The notes under the pieces are model-generated. The model searched no databases and had not been told where the DNA came from. It saw nothing but the letters and a program-made list of their open reading frames with translations. The position numbers were made by a program, and so were the translations under genes. DNA of 64,000 nucleotides from positions 62,001-126,000 of the forward strand of contig NZ_FNIM01000007.1 of the NCBI RefSeq assembly GCF_900103885.1, read 5' to 3'. The DNA comes from Actinomyces ruminicola (GTDB lineage: Bacteria > Actinomycetota > Actinomycetes > Actinomycetales > Actinomycetaceae). This document shows positions 16,880 to 25,228 of this stretch, piece by piece. The first letter of the stretch is position 1; the number at the start of each line of letters is the position of its first letter.

Positions 16880-18123
16880 CCGACGTCGAAGTCCTTCTCG
16901 ACACCGAATCGAAGCCGCAGCGCGTAGGGACCGCGCACTTCACCCGTTCGCGCGGTCAGGTTTCCACCACTTTCCTCTACGACCCCACATATCTGGCGTC
17001 TGGAGGCCCCAGCATCGACCCCTCCTTACGGCTTGATTCGGGCGTGCAGTACAGCCCGGATCTGCTGCGAGCCTTTGCGGACACCGCCCCAGACCGGTGG
17101 GGACGCAATCTGATTGTCAAGGCCGAACGCATCCGCGCCCGGGAAGCGAACCGTACCCCCCGTCGCCTGGACGAGGTCGATTACCTCCTCGGCGTCAGCG
17201 ACAACACTCGTCAGGGTGCTCTGCGCTTCCGCCTGCTTGGCCAGGAAGAGTATCTGGGCGAGCCCTCCACCGTGCCCCGGCTCGTTTCCCTGCCTCACCT
17301 CCTCACTGCGGCCGACCAGGTGCAAGCGGATGATGATCCGGCCGCCGCCATCAAGCAACTCCTCGACACCGGCACCACCGGCCTAGGAGGCGCTCGCCCC
17401 AAGGCCTCCGTGAGACTGGACGACGGTGGCCTCGCAATCGCCAAATTCCCGCATGCATCCGACCGGTGGAATGTCATGGCGTGGGAAGCTGTCATGCTCG
17501 ACCTCATGCAGGAAGTCGGGATCCGTTGCCCACAGCGGCGGCTGGTCGGTGTGGGGGAGCGCGGTGTACTCGTCCTGCGCAGGTTCGACCGATCCCATCT
17601 CAACCACCGGATCGGCTACATCAGTGCCATGACCGCAACTCAGGGGAAGGACGGTGAGCAGCAGGACTACCTCGACGTCGTCGACGCGATCCGCGACCTG
17701 TCCCGCTCTCCACGTGCCGACCTCCGCGAACTCTTCGTGCGTGTCGTGTTCTCCGTTGGTTTCGGCAACACAGACGATCATCTGCGCAACCACGGCTTCC
17801 TCATGGATCGGGGGTCTTGGCGCCTCAGTCCTGTATTCGACGTCAACCCCAATCCCGAGCTTGCTGCCAGTCGAGCGACGTCTATCGTTGGCGCCGATGT
17901 GTTCCCGGATGAAGCGGAGGCCTTGTTGCCACTTGCTGAGGACTGTGGCCTGAACAATGCGGCGGCTCGGGAGGCGATGGCTCGTGTTGCTCGCCTGGGT
18001 GAGTCTTGGCGCGACCGTGCTCGCGCCAGCCGGATTCCTGAGCACGAGATCACCTTCATGGCTGATGCTATTGCCCCGCGTATCGAGGCGCTTACCGCCG
18101 TCGCCAACCAGGAGCACGCATGA
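16876..18123 (+). CDS. hipA: HipA-family serine/threonine kinase toxin
   Basis: A 415-aa protein. The N-terminal HipA domain includes FADTAPDRWGRNLI. The nucleotide-binding region has GLGGARPKASV and LAIAKFPHASDRWN. The kinase core carries NTDDHLRNHGF (catalytic Asp near 300) and SPVFDVNPNP (metal-binding Asp near 330). HipA kinases phosphorylate targets such as glutamyl-tRNA synthetase and halt growth. The length is normal and the catalytic residues are present, so it looks intact. It overlaps hipB upstream and the GmrSD-like gene downstream by 4 nt each, which makes a three-gene translationally coupled unit. Confidence 0.9.
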   Translation: MTDVEVLLDTESKPQRVGTAHFTRSRGQVSTTFLYDPTYLASGGPSIDPSLRLDSGVQYSPDLLRAFADTAPDRWGRNLIVKAERIRAREANRTPRRLDEVDYLLGVSDNTRQGALRFRLLGQEEYLGEPSTVPRLVSLPHLLTAADQVQADDDPAAAIKQLLDTGTTGLGGARPKASVRLDDGGLAIAKFPHASDRWNVMAWEAVMLDLMQEVGIRCPQRRLVGVGERGVLVLRRFDRSHLNHRIGYISAMTATQGKDGEQQDYLDVVDAIRDLSRSPRADLRELFVRVVFSVGFGNTDDHLRNHGFLMDRGSWRLSPVFDVNPNPELAASRATSIVGADVFPDEAEALLPLAEDCGLNNAAAREAMARVARLGESWRDRARASRIPEHEITFMADAIAPRIEALTAVANQEHA

Positions 18124-20276
18124 TCACCGAACTCGCGATCCCGCAGGACCTCTTCGCCCTCACCATGCGCCTGGACGCACCGCTCTTCCAACGTCCCTAC
18201 GTGTGGAACCGGGAGGATCAGTGGGCGCCCCTGTGGGAGGACGTCCGTGGCCTCGCCGAGGCCTGGCTCGGCCCTCACGTGCCCGGCCCCGGCCACCGGC
18301 CCGCAGAACCTCACTTCCTCGGCGCCGTCGTCCTCCAGGACCGCCAGACCTCCTACCAGGAGATGCGCGCGGCTACCATCATCGACGGCCAGCAGCGTCT
18401 GACCACCCTGCAACTCCTGCTCCACGCCCTCGCCGACGTGCTGGCCGCGCGCGGCCTGGACGCGCTCGCGGCCTCGGCTGCCCGCCTGACCCGAAATGAC
18501 GACGCCACCGCCGCCCGCCTGGAGGACGCATTCAAGGTATGGCCCACCAACCGCGACCGCGGGGCCTACACCGCCGTCATGCTTGCTCGGGATCCAGCCG
18601 AGATCCCGGCGGCGCACCGCGAATCACCCTTCGCCCAGGCCGACGCCTACTTCCGCAGCGTCATGGGCGAGTGGCTGGCCGGAGTCGGCGAGGGCAATAA
18701 GCAGGACACCGACGCACTGGCGAATCGGGCAGCGGCCCTGCTCGGCGTCGTCACCCGCGGCCTGCGGCTGGTCATCATCCGCCTGGGCGCCGATGACGAC
18801 GCCCAGGCCATCTTCGAGACCCTCAACGCCCGCGGCACGCCGCTGACCGCGATGGACCTGATCAAGAACTACCTGTTCCAGAAGCTCGACCCGCACGCCG
18901 CCGAGACTCAGGAGCTGTACGACCGCTACTGGAGTCGCTTCGAGACGCCGTTCTGGGAGCAGGAGATCAGTACGGGCCGCGTGAAGCAGGCGCGCGCCGT
19001 CGCCTTCCTCGGCTGGTGGCTGGCTGCCCGCACGCGCGCCGTCATTCCTGCGAGGACTACCTTCTCCGCCTTTAAGCGCCACACCCTCGCCGGCGGCGAC
19101 GAGACGGCTGTCCTTGCTGACCTTTCTGCCGCAGCGCAGCGCTACGAAGCCCTCGACGCCGCCTCCCACACCCGGCACGGCGAACTCGATCCACTCGCCA
19201 TGTTCAACTACCGCGTTGACGTGCTTGGCCTGGACGTGCTCAAGCCGCTGACCATCTGGCTGCAGGACCCCGTCGGCGGCGGCGCGCCCGCCGTGCCCGA
19301 CGATCAACGCCGTCGGCTCCTTGCCGCCGTTGAGAGCTGGATCGTGCGCCGCGCCCTGGTCAAGGAGGCCTCCACCGGGATGAACCGGTTCGTCGTCGAG
19401 CGGCTCCTGCGGGCGGCGAGCGCCGAGCCCGACCGCATGGGTGAGCGGGTTGAGGCGCTGCTGGCGGCGCAGACCGCCTCCGTCTCCTACTGGCCCGATG
19501 ACGAAGAGGTCCGCGCAGCACTGGCCACTGAGCGCATCTACCGGACGATGGCGCAGGCCCGCGTCCGCATGGTCCTTGAGGCCATTGAGGACCGCCGGCG
19601 CGGCTACTCCGACGGGCATCGCCGCGCCGAGGCCCCCGTCGTCCGCGGCACCTGCACGATCGAGCACCTCATGCCGCAGCAGTGGCGCCTGAACTGGGAT
19701 GAAGGCGCCGACGAGGCCACCGCCGCTGAGTGTGACCACCTGGTACACACCCTCGGAAACCTCACGCTCGCCACCCAAGGCCTGAATTCCTCCCTGTCCA
19801 ACGGTTCCTGGGAGGCCAAGCGGGCAGCGCTGGACACCACCACCGGCCTGCTGACCACCCGCGACGTGCTGCGTGAGCATCCGGAGGCATGGACCGATGA
19901 CGACATTCGCGAGCGCACCGCGGTGCTGACCGAGGAGATCCTCGCCATCTGGCCGGTTCCTGCGGGGCATGTCCACCGCGTCCCGCAGCGGGCACTCAGC
20001 GTCAACAATGCGACGATGAAGGACCTGCTGGAGGCGGGCCTGCTGGCGGCCGGGGATGAGCTCGTCGGCGTCGCTCGTGATGGGCGGACGGTCCAGGGCG
20101 TCGTGGACGCGGCTGGGAGGCTGATGCTTGATGACGTGGCGTACGCCTACCCGTCGAAGCCTGCGAGCCGAGTGCGCGGTACCAGCGCGAACGGCTGGAC
20201 CTTCTGGCACCTGAGGAGCTCCGACGGCCCCACTCTGGATGATCTGCGAGCCCGGCTGCTCACGCCGAGTGAATGA
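18120..20276 (+). CDS. GmrSD-type restriction protein (DUF262-DUF1524) with RAMA-like tail
   Basis: A 718-aa protein. DUF262 (GmrS-like, ParB-type NTPase) motifs are FQRPYVWN near the start and IIDGQQRLTTLQLLLHAL, plus FETLNARGTPLTAMDLIKNY. DUF1524 (GmrD-like HNH nuclease) is TIEHLMPQQW followed by HTLGNLTLATQGLNSSLSN. The last 90 residues (LLEAGLLAAGDELVGVARDG to the end) resemble a RAMA domain, a module linked to modified-DNA systems. GmrSD-type proteins cut modified phage DNA (type IV restriction), and this fused form looks complete. The start overlaps hipA (ATGA), so restriction and the HipBA toxin module share one transcript. Confidence 0.85.
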   Translation: MITELAIPQDLFALTMRLDAPLFQRPYVWNREDQWAPLWEDVRGLAEAWLGPHVPGPGHRPAEPHFLGAVVLQDRQTSYQEMRAATIIDGQQRLTTLQLLLHALADVLAARGLDALAASAARLTRNDDATAARLEDAFKVWPTNRDRGAYTAVMLARDPAEIPAAHRESPFAQADAYFRSVMGEWLAGVGEGNKQDTDALANRAAALLGVVTRGLRLVIIRLGADDDAQAIFETLNARGTPLTAMDLIKNYLFQKLDPHAAETQELYDRYWSRFETPFWEQEISTGRVKQARAVAFLGWWLAARTRAVIPARTTFSAFKRHTLAGGDETAVLADLSAAAQRYEALDAASHTRHGELDPLAMFNYRVDVLGLDVLKPLTIWLQDPVGGGAPAVPDDQRRRLLAAVESWIVRRALVKEASTGMNRFVVERLLRAASAEPDRMGERVEALLAAQTASVSYWPDDEEVRAALATERIYRTMAQARVRMVLEAIEDRRRGYSDGHRRAEAPVVRGTCTIEHLMPQQWRLNWDEGADEATAAECDHLVHTLGNLTLATQGLNSSLSNGSWEAKRAALDTTTGLLTTRDVLREHPEAWTDDDIRERTAVLTEEILAIWPVPAGHVHRVPQRALSVNNATMKDLLEAGLLAAGDELVGVARDGRTVQGVVDAAGRLMLDDVAYAYPSKPASRVRGTSANGWTFWHLRSSDGPTLDDLRARLLTPSE

Positions 20277-20300
20277 GGCGGGTGGGCCTTGGCAGTCAAA

Positions 20301-20438
20301 AGTGTCCATCGGTGACCACTTTGAGTGACGGCCTGCGTGTTGTGCTGGGAGCAAAATGGCTTCATGATGAGGAAAACTACGCGTACGCCGATCGCCCCGT
20401 GAGCCCTTATTCGGTCAAAGCGGTCACCGATGGACACT
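20301..20438. repeat. MITE-like element with 24-bp inverted termini
   Basis: The ends at 20301-20324 and 20415-20438 are inverted copies matching at 23 of 24 positions (left end begins AGTGTCCATCGGTGACC). The 138-bp unit contains no gene. Such a structure is typical of a miniature inverted-repeat element moved in trans by an IS transposase. It lies directly after the gmrSD-like gene at the right edge of the defence island. No clear target duplication is visible. Confidence 0.65.
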
Positions 20439-20762
20439 CGTTTCCTGGATCGCGGCGCGGAAGCCGGTTCGGTTGGTACCGCGGCGACACGTGGACGCGC
20501 GACGGACATCGTCACTGAGTACGGGCGGGGCAGATCCTCGGCGGTTCGCTCGCGTTCTGAAGGGCTCGCCCGTGTCCTTGGTGGACCCCGTCAGGCGCGT
20601 CCGCCTCTCCAGCCGGCTCAACACCGAAGCGACGATCCCGCCACCCCACCTGCGCACCCCGGACTCACACAACCGGGCCTAATGCTGTAGGAGCGCGCCG
20701 TGCCTGACTAAGCGCGTCCTGAGGCACCGTCGGCCGTGTCACCAGGCTGCCCGGGGCGCACC
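20439..20762. other. Intergenic stretch, no gene seen
   Basis: No supported coding sequence or RNA. It separates the convergent restriction gene and acyltransferase gene. Confidence 0.35.
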
Positions 20763-21323
20763 TCATCCCTGCCAGAGGTTCTGCAGGTACTCCGGCGGGC
20801 ACGGGCGCCCCTCCCGGATGACGCCGGGATTGCCGATGACTGTGGACCCGGACGGGACGTCGGTGTTGACCAGCGCCCCCGGAGCGATGAGGACGTCGTC
20901 GCCGATGGTGATCCCGCCGACGATGACAGCATTCGTGCCGATCCACACGCGGTCTCCGATGGTGGGGGTGCCCGCGCGGCGTCCGGAGGGCACGGCGCCG
21001 ATCGTCACCCCCGTGGCTATATTGCAGTTGCTGCCGATCACGGCGGCGGGGTTGATGATGACGCGACCGCGGTGCCCTATGTAGAAACCGGGCCCGATCC
21101 TGGTGGACCAGGGGATCTGGATGAATGTCGTCGCCGACAGGTGGCTGAGAGCCGCTCGGAACGCCTTCCGCGCTAGCGGTGAGTCGGCGTTCTGTGCATG
21201 CCGGAAGGTCCACAGGTAGCTCAGCACCTTGCGATCGCCTAGACGGGCCGTCATCGGTACGTCGGTGCGGCCGAAGTAGCGGAAGAGGTCTGAGCGGAAG
21301 AGCCGTTGCGCGGTCGAGGTCAT
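20763..21323 (-). CDS. Left-handed beta-helix acyltransferase, serine acetyltransferase-like
   Basis: A 186-aa protein. Hexapeptide repeats fill the C-terminal half: IGPGFYIGHRGRVIINPAAV, NCNIATGVTIG, TPTIGDRVWIGTNAVIVGG and DDVLIAPGALVNTDVPSGST, ending in the GNPG loop of the CysE/WbbJ acetyltransferase group. The N-terminal 75 residues are helical, as in CysE-like enzymes. It is short for CysE and lacks a cysteine-biosynthesis neighbour, so the acceptor may be a surface glycan rather than serine. The ATG at 21323 has GAGGAG at a good distance upstream. It is divergent from nrdD. Confidence 0.75.
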   Translation of the reverse strand: MTSTAQRLFRSDLFRYFGRTDVPMTARLGDRKVLSYLWTFRHAQNADSPLARKAFRAALSHLSATTFIQIPWSTRIGPGFYIGHRGRVIINPAAVIGSNCNIATGVTIGAVPSGRRAGTPTIGDRVWIGTNAVIVGGITIGDDVLIAPGALVNTDVPSGSTVIGNPGVIREGRPCPPEYLQNLWQG

Positions 21324-21722
21324 GGCAGCACTCCTCAGGGACGGTTCAGGTGCGATCAGGGCTACCGGCGCCCGGTCCCGGACCAGGCCGTGTCGGAGGG
21401 TGCGACACGCGGACGCCGCCTCAAAAATGTGAGCTGTGACACCCACAAGAACTTGGGGGTGCGGCGGTCCGGGATCCCGCCGGATGGCGCCGACGGCGCG
21501 GGTCCGGCGCGAGCTAGACGCGGACTGCGACCACAACATGTTGTGGTCGCCAAGGAATAACGCTCCCAGATGATGTGTTGCATCTATGTAGTTCGTTGTC
21601 GCTTCAGGGGGTGTTCTGGAGTAGGGTCGAAGCCGTCGGCGGCGCCGACGCCTCGGGTCCCGCGATCCGGATCGGTGCCCCTCGTTCAAAGAAGACCACA
21701 CGCAAAGCACTGGAGGCCCCTC
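21324..21722. other. Divergent intergenic region upstream of nrdD
   Basis: No gene is seen. It holds the promoters for the acyltransferase gene (minus) and nrdD (plus), and the palindrome at 21527-21550 listed separately. Confidence 0.4.
21527..21550 (+). promoter_or_regulatory. Probable NrdR box upstream of nrdD
   Basis: A perfect 24-bp palindrome whose 16-bp core CCACAACATGTTGTGG matches the NrdR-box pattern (ACACWATATATWGTGT type) at most conserved positions. NrdR represses ribonucleotide reductase genes in response to dATP/ATP. It lies about 170 bp ahead of the nrdD start. I did not find a second box at the usual 31-bp spacing. Confidence 0.55.
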
Positions 21723-23672
21723 GTGTCCGACAGCACCCAGACCCCGTCCGCCGCTCATCTGGCCGCCGCGCACCCCGAGCTCGTGGCCCGGGGCTCTGCC
21801 GACTCTGCTGTCGCCCACGGCTCGCGCCCCCAGGTGGACGCCGTCTCCACCATCACCGAGTACCTGGACCGCTCCGACTGGCGCGTGAACGCCAACGCCA
21901 ACCAGGGCTACTCCCTGGGTGGCATGATCCTGAACACCTCCGGCAAGGTCATCGCCAACTACTGGCTCAGCCAGATCTACCCGCAGGCCGCCGGCGACGC
22001 CCACCGCAACGGCGACATCCACATCCACGACCTGGACATGTTCGCCGGCTACTGCGCCGGCTGGTCGCTGAAGAACCTGCTCCAGCAGGGCTTCAACGGC
22101 GTGCCCGGCAAGATCGCCTCCGGCCCCGCCAAGCACTTCTCCTCCGCCGTCGGCCAGATCGTCAACTTCCTGGGCACCCTGCAGAACGAGTGGGCCGGCG
22201 CGCAGGCCTTCTCCTCCTTCGACACCTACATGGCGCCCTTCGTCCGCCTGGACAACATGAGCTACGACGAGGTCCTCCAGTGCATGCAGGAACTCATCTT
22301 CAACCTCAATGTCCCCTCTCGCTGGGGCACCCAGACGCCCTTCACCAACCTCACCTTCGACTGGACCTGCCCGGCGGACCTGGCCGACGAGCACCCGCTG
22401 ATCGGCGACGAGCTGTGCGACTTCACCTACGGCGACCTCGCCGAGGAGATGGGCATGATCAACCGCGCCTTCATGGAGGTCATGACCACCGGCGACGCCG
22501 ACGGCCGCGTCTTCACCTTCCCGATCCCCACCTACAACATCACCAAGGACTTCGACTGGGACAGCCCCAACGCCGACCGGCTGTTCACCATGACCGCGAA
22601 GTACGGCCTGCCCTACTTCCAGAACTTCATCAACTCCGAGCTCGACCCCGGCATGATCCGCTCCATGTGCTGCCGCCTGCAGCTGGACCTGCGTGAGCTG
22701 CTCAAGCGGGGCAACGGCCTGTTCGGCTCCGCCGAGCAGACCGGGTCCGTCGGCGTGGTCACCGTCAACATGGCGCGCCTGGGCTACCTGCACGCCGGTG
22801 ACGAGGAGGCCCTGGTGGCGGCCCTGGACCGCCTTATCGACATCGCCTCCGAGACCCTCGAGCTCAAGCGCACCGTCATCCAGCACCACATCGACACCGG
22901 CCTGTTCCCCTTCACCAAGCGCTGGCTCGGCACGCTGGAGAACCACTTCTCCACCATCGGCGTCAACGGCATGAACGAGATGGTCCGCAACTTCACGCAC
23001 GACGCCTACGACCTGACCGACCCGCGCGGCCACGCCATGTGCGTGCGCGTCCTCGACCACGTCCGCGGACGCATGGTCGAGATCCAGGAGGCCACCGGCC
23101 ACCTGTACAACCTGGAGGCCACCCCCGCCGAGGGCACCACCTACCGCTTCGCCAAGGAGGACCGCAAGCGCTACCCGGACATCCTCCAGGCCGGCACCGA
23201 CTCCAACCCGTACTACACCAACTCCTCCCAGCTGCCCGTCGGCTACACCGACGACCCCTTCGAGGCGCAGGAGATGCAGGAGGAGCTGCAGACCAAGTAC
23301 ACCGGCGGCACGGTCCTGCACCTGTACATGAACGAGCACATCTCCTCGGCCCAGGCCTGCAAGGAGCTGGTGCGCCGCTCGCTGACCGCCTTCCGCACCC
23401 CCTACATCACCATCACGCCGACCTTCTCGATCTGCCCGACCCACGGCTACCTGGCCGGTGAGCACTTCACCTGCCCCAAGTGCGCCGAGCTGCACCCCGA
23501 CGCCGAGCCGGTCGAGTGCGAGGTGTGGACCCGCGTCATGGGCTACTTCCGCCCCGTGAACTCCTTCAACATCGGCAAGAAGGGCGAGTACATGGAGCGG
23601 CAGATGTTCACCGAGGCCGCCGCCGGCGCCCACGGCAAGACCACCTCGCGCCTGACCTCCATCAGCGCCTGA
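21723..23672 (+). CDS. nrdD: Anaerobic (class III) ribonucleoside-triphosphate reductase
   Basis: A 649-aa protein. Class III motifs are all visible: NGDIHIHDLDMF near the start, NLTFDWTCPADL, FTFPIPTYNITKDFDWDS, a zinc site (SICPTHGYLAGEHFTCPKCA) and the glycyl-radical loop RVMGYFRPVNSFN near the C-terminus. There is no N-terminal ATP-cone, so allosteric activity control of the usual kind is absent. The enzyme reduces NTPs to dNTPs without oxygen and needs NrdG for radical formation. The GTG start follows GGAGG at 8 nt. A RelE-like gene begins 32 bp downstream and separates it from nrdG. Confidence 0.95.
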   Translation: MSDSTQTPSAAHLAAAHPELVARGSADSAVAHGSRPQVDAVSTITEYLDRSDWRVNANANQGYSLGGMILNTSGKVIANYWLSQIYPQAAGDAHRNGDIHIHDLDMFAGYCAGWSLKNLLQQGFNGVPGKIASGPAKHFSSAVGQIVNFLGTLQNEWAGAQAFSSFDTYMAPFVRLDNMSYDEVLQCMQELIFNLNVPSRWGTQTPFTNLTFDWTCPADLADEHPLIGDELCDFTYGDLAEEMGMINRAFMEVMTTGDADGRVFTFPIPTYNITKDFDWDSPNADRLFTMTAKYGLPYFQNFINSELDPGMIRSMCCRLQLDLRELLKRGNGLFGSAEQTGSVGVVTVNMARLGYLHAGDEEALVAALDRLIDIASETLELKRTVIQHHIDTGLFPFTKRWLGTLENHFSTIGVNGMNEMVRNFTHDAYDLTDPRGHAMCVRVLDHVRGRMVEIQEATGHLYNLEATPAEGTTYRFAKEDRKRYPDILQAGTDSNPYYTNSSQLPVGYTDDPFEAQEMQEELQTKYTGGTVLHLYMNEHISSAQACKELVRRSLTAFRTPYITITPTFSICPTHGYLAGEHFTCPKCAELHPDAEPVECEVWTRVMGYFRPVNSFNIGKKGEYMERQMFTEAAAGAHGKTTSRLTSISA

Positions 23673-23704
23673 GGGCCGGGTCTCCAACGGAGCAGGAGGG
23701 GTAG

Positions 23705-23971
23705 GTGGCGGACTGGATCGTCGAGTTCACTCCTCGCGCCGAGAATTCGCTGCGCCGACTCGATCGCAGCGTTCAGGTGCGTGTGGTCGGCAAACTGCGA
23801 GAGATCCAGGAGGCTGACGATCCGCGGAGTTTCCTGAAACCGATGACTGGCCCGCTTAAGGGACAATTCCGGCTCCGGGTCGGGGATTACCGGGTGGTCA
23901 TCGACGTTCAGGCTGAGCGCTGCGTGATCCTCGCGATCGATGTCGGCCATCGTTCCACGGTCTATCGGTGA
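23705..23971 (+). CDS. RelE-family toxin-like protein
   Basis: An 88-aa protein with VEFTPRAENSLRRLDRSVQV, then FLKPMTGPLKGQFRLRVGDY and RVVIDVQAERCVILAIDVGH, ending in STVYR. This is the standard RelE arrangement, including G-x-F-R-x-R-x-G-D-Y-R. GTG start with GGAGGGG just ahead. Unusually, no antitoxin gene precedes it; the likely partner is the RHH gene about 150 bp downstream, the reverse of the common order. The pair sits between nrdD and nrdG. Confidence 0.82.
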   Translation: MADWIVEFTPRAENSLRRLDRSVQVRVVGKLREIQEADDPRSFLKPMTGPLKGQFRLRVGDYRVVIDVQAERCVILAIDVGHRSTVYR

Positions 23972-24114
23972 GATCGCCGGGCCTGTTCGCGACTCGGTTG
24001 CAGAGGCGCCGTAGCGCCTGCCGTATCAGGGGTGGGGCCCGGCGCTCGGTCTAGGGAGCCCTGAGTCCCTCGCCTTGTGGGCCGGGCTTGTCGGAAGCGA
24101 AGGTCGGCTCCTAT

Positions 24115-24134
24115 GCTGTAAACATGTCTACAGC
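24115..24134 (+). promoter_or_regulatory. Inverted repeat over the start of the RHH antitoxin gene
   Basis: GCTGTA-N8-TACAGC is a perfect inverted repeat that includes the ATG start codon and overlaps a possible -10 (TATGCT, 24113-24118). That layout suggests a leaderless transcript and autorepression by the ribbon-helix-helix product. Confidence 0.45.
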
Positions 24135-24360
24135 AGTTCTGAGCGTGCGGCTGCCGGAGGAACTCAAGCGTCGGCTCGATGACCTGGGGAGTCGGACCGG
24201 ACGCCCGGCGACGTTCTATGTGCGTGAGGCCGTTGAGTCCTACATCGATGACTTGGAGTACGCGTACACGCTGAAGACTGAAGCGGAGGCGGCCAGGCGC
24301 GGTGAGATCAGGACGCGCCGCCTCGATGAGATCGCAGCGAGCCTCGGACTCGATGACTGA
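24124..24360 (+). CDS. Ribbon-helix-helix antitoxin, RelB-like
   Basis: A 78-aa protein: TAVLSVRLPEELKRRLDDLG, then SRTGRPATFYVREAVESYID and DLEYAYTLKTEAEAARRGEI. This is the RHH fold with the acidic or amphipathic tail seen in RelB antitoxins that pair with RelE toxins. In most operons of this type the toxin gene overlaps the antitoxin stop; here that place is taken by the nrdG start. The preceding RelE-like gene is the probable partner. The ATG at 24124 lies inside an inverted repeat. Confidence 0.8.
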   Translation: MSTAVLSVRLPEELKRRLDDLGSRTGRPATFYVREAVESYIDDLEYAYTLKTEAEAARRGEIRTRRLDEIAASLGLDD

Positions 24361-25114
24361 GACTCTCAAGAAGGGCGTCGCGCACCGCCCCGCCGACGAT
24401 CTGCAGATCGCCGGGCTCGTGCCCATGTCCACCGTCGACTGGCCCGACCACCTGGTCGCGACGGTCTTCATGCAGGGCTGCCCCTGGAACTGCTTCTACT
24501 GCCACAACCAGGCCCTCATCCCCACGCGCACGCCCGGCGCGGTCGCCTGGGACGAGGTACGCACCCTGCTGGCTCGCCGCCGTGGCCTGCTCGACGGCGT
24601 CGTCCTAACCGGCGGGGAGGCGCTGCGCCAGGACGCCCTCGCCGACGCCGCCGCGGAGGTGAAGGACATGGGCTTCCAGGTGGGACTACACACCGCCGGC
24701 CCCTACCCGGGCCGCCTGCGCGACCTGGTGCAGCGCGGACTGGTCGACTGGGTCGGGCTCGACATCAAGGCGCTGCCCGAGCACTACGACGCCGTGGTCG
24801 GCCGCCCCAACTCCGCCGCCAAGGCCTGGGAGAGCCTGCAGGTGCTCGTAGACGCGGCCGCCCGCGGCAAGGGGATTGACTTCGAGGTGCGCACCACCGT
24901 GGTCCCCGGGGATGTCACCGCCGCCGACGCCGTGGAGGCCGCCCGCCGCGTCCATGACGCCGGCGCCCGGGTCTACGCCCTGCAGCAGGCCCGCGGCGAG
25001 GGCACCACCGGCGACTTCGCCGTGTCCGCGCCCGGCTGGGACGCCGAGTGCGAGCGCATGGCCGCCCAGATCGAGGCCCTCGGCTGGGACCGCTTCACCT
25101 ACCGCCCCGCCTGA
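24353..25114 (+). CDS. nrdG: Anaerobic ribonucleotide reductase activating protein, radical SAM
   Basis: A 253-aa protein. The radical-SAM cluster motif is MQGCPWNCFYCHNQAL (C-x3-C-x2-C), followed by the GGE motif in LTGGEALRQD and DWVGLDIKALPEHYD. This fits the NrdG group that generates the glycyl radical on NrdD, and nrdD lies 680 bp upstream. The ATG at 24353 overlaps the RHH gene stop, so translation may be coupled to a gene unrelated in function. A later ATG (MSTVDWPDH) is possible but would remove conserved-looking sequence. Confidence 0.88.
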   Translation: MTETLKKGVAHRPADDLQIAGLVPMSTVDWPDHLVATVFMQGCPWNCFYCHNQALIPTRTPGAVAWDEVRTLLARRRGLLDGVVLTGGEALRQDALADAAAEVKDMGFQVGLHTAGPYPGRLRDLVQRGLVDWVGLDIKALPEHYDAVVGRPNSAAKAWESLQVLVDAAARGKGIDFEVRTTVVPGDVTAADAVEAARRVHDAGARVYALQQARGEGTTGDFAVSAPGWDAECERMAAQIEALGWDRFTYRPA

Positions 25115-25228
25115 GAGCAGACGGCCGCTCCCTGCCGCTTCGACCGTGTAAAGCCTCGTCCGCATGACGAGCAATCACCCGGGAAATCCCGTGCGGCGCA
25201 CGCGATACAACAACCTGTGCCCGCCGTG

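Noticed and set aside
18624-20354. A 576-codon minus-strand frame opposite the GmrSD-like gene
   Set aside because: No recognisable motif; the plus strand has clear DUF262 and DUF1524 signatures.
21324-23687. A long minus-strand frame extending the acyltransferase upstream through nrdD
   Set aside because: The extension is antisense to nrdD and low in complexity; the acyltransferase has its own ATG with a good ribosome binding site at 21323.
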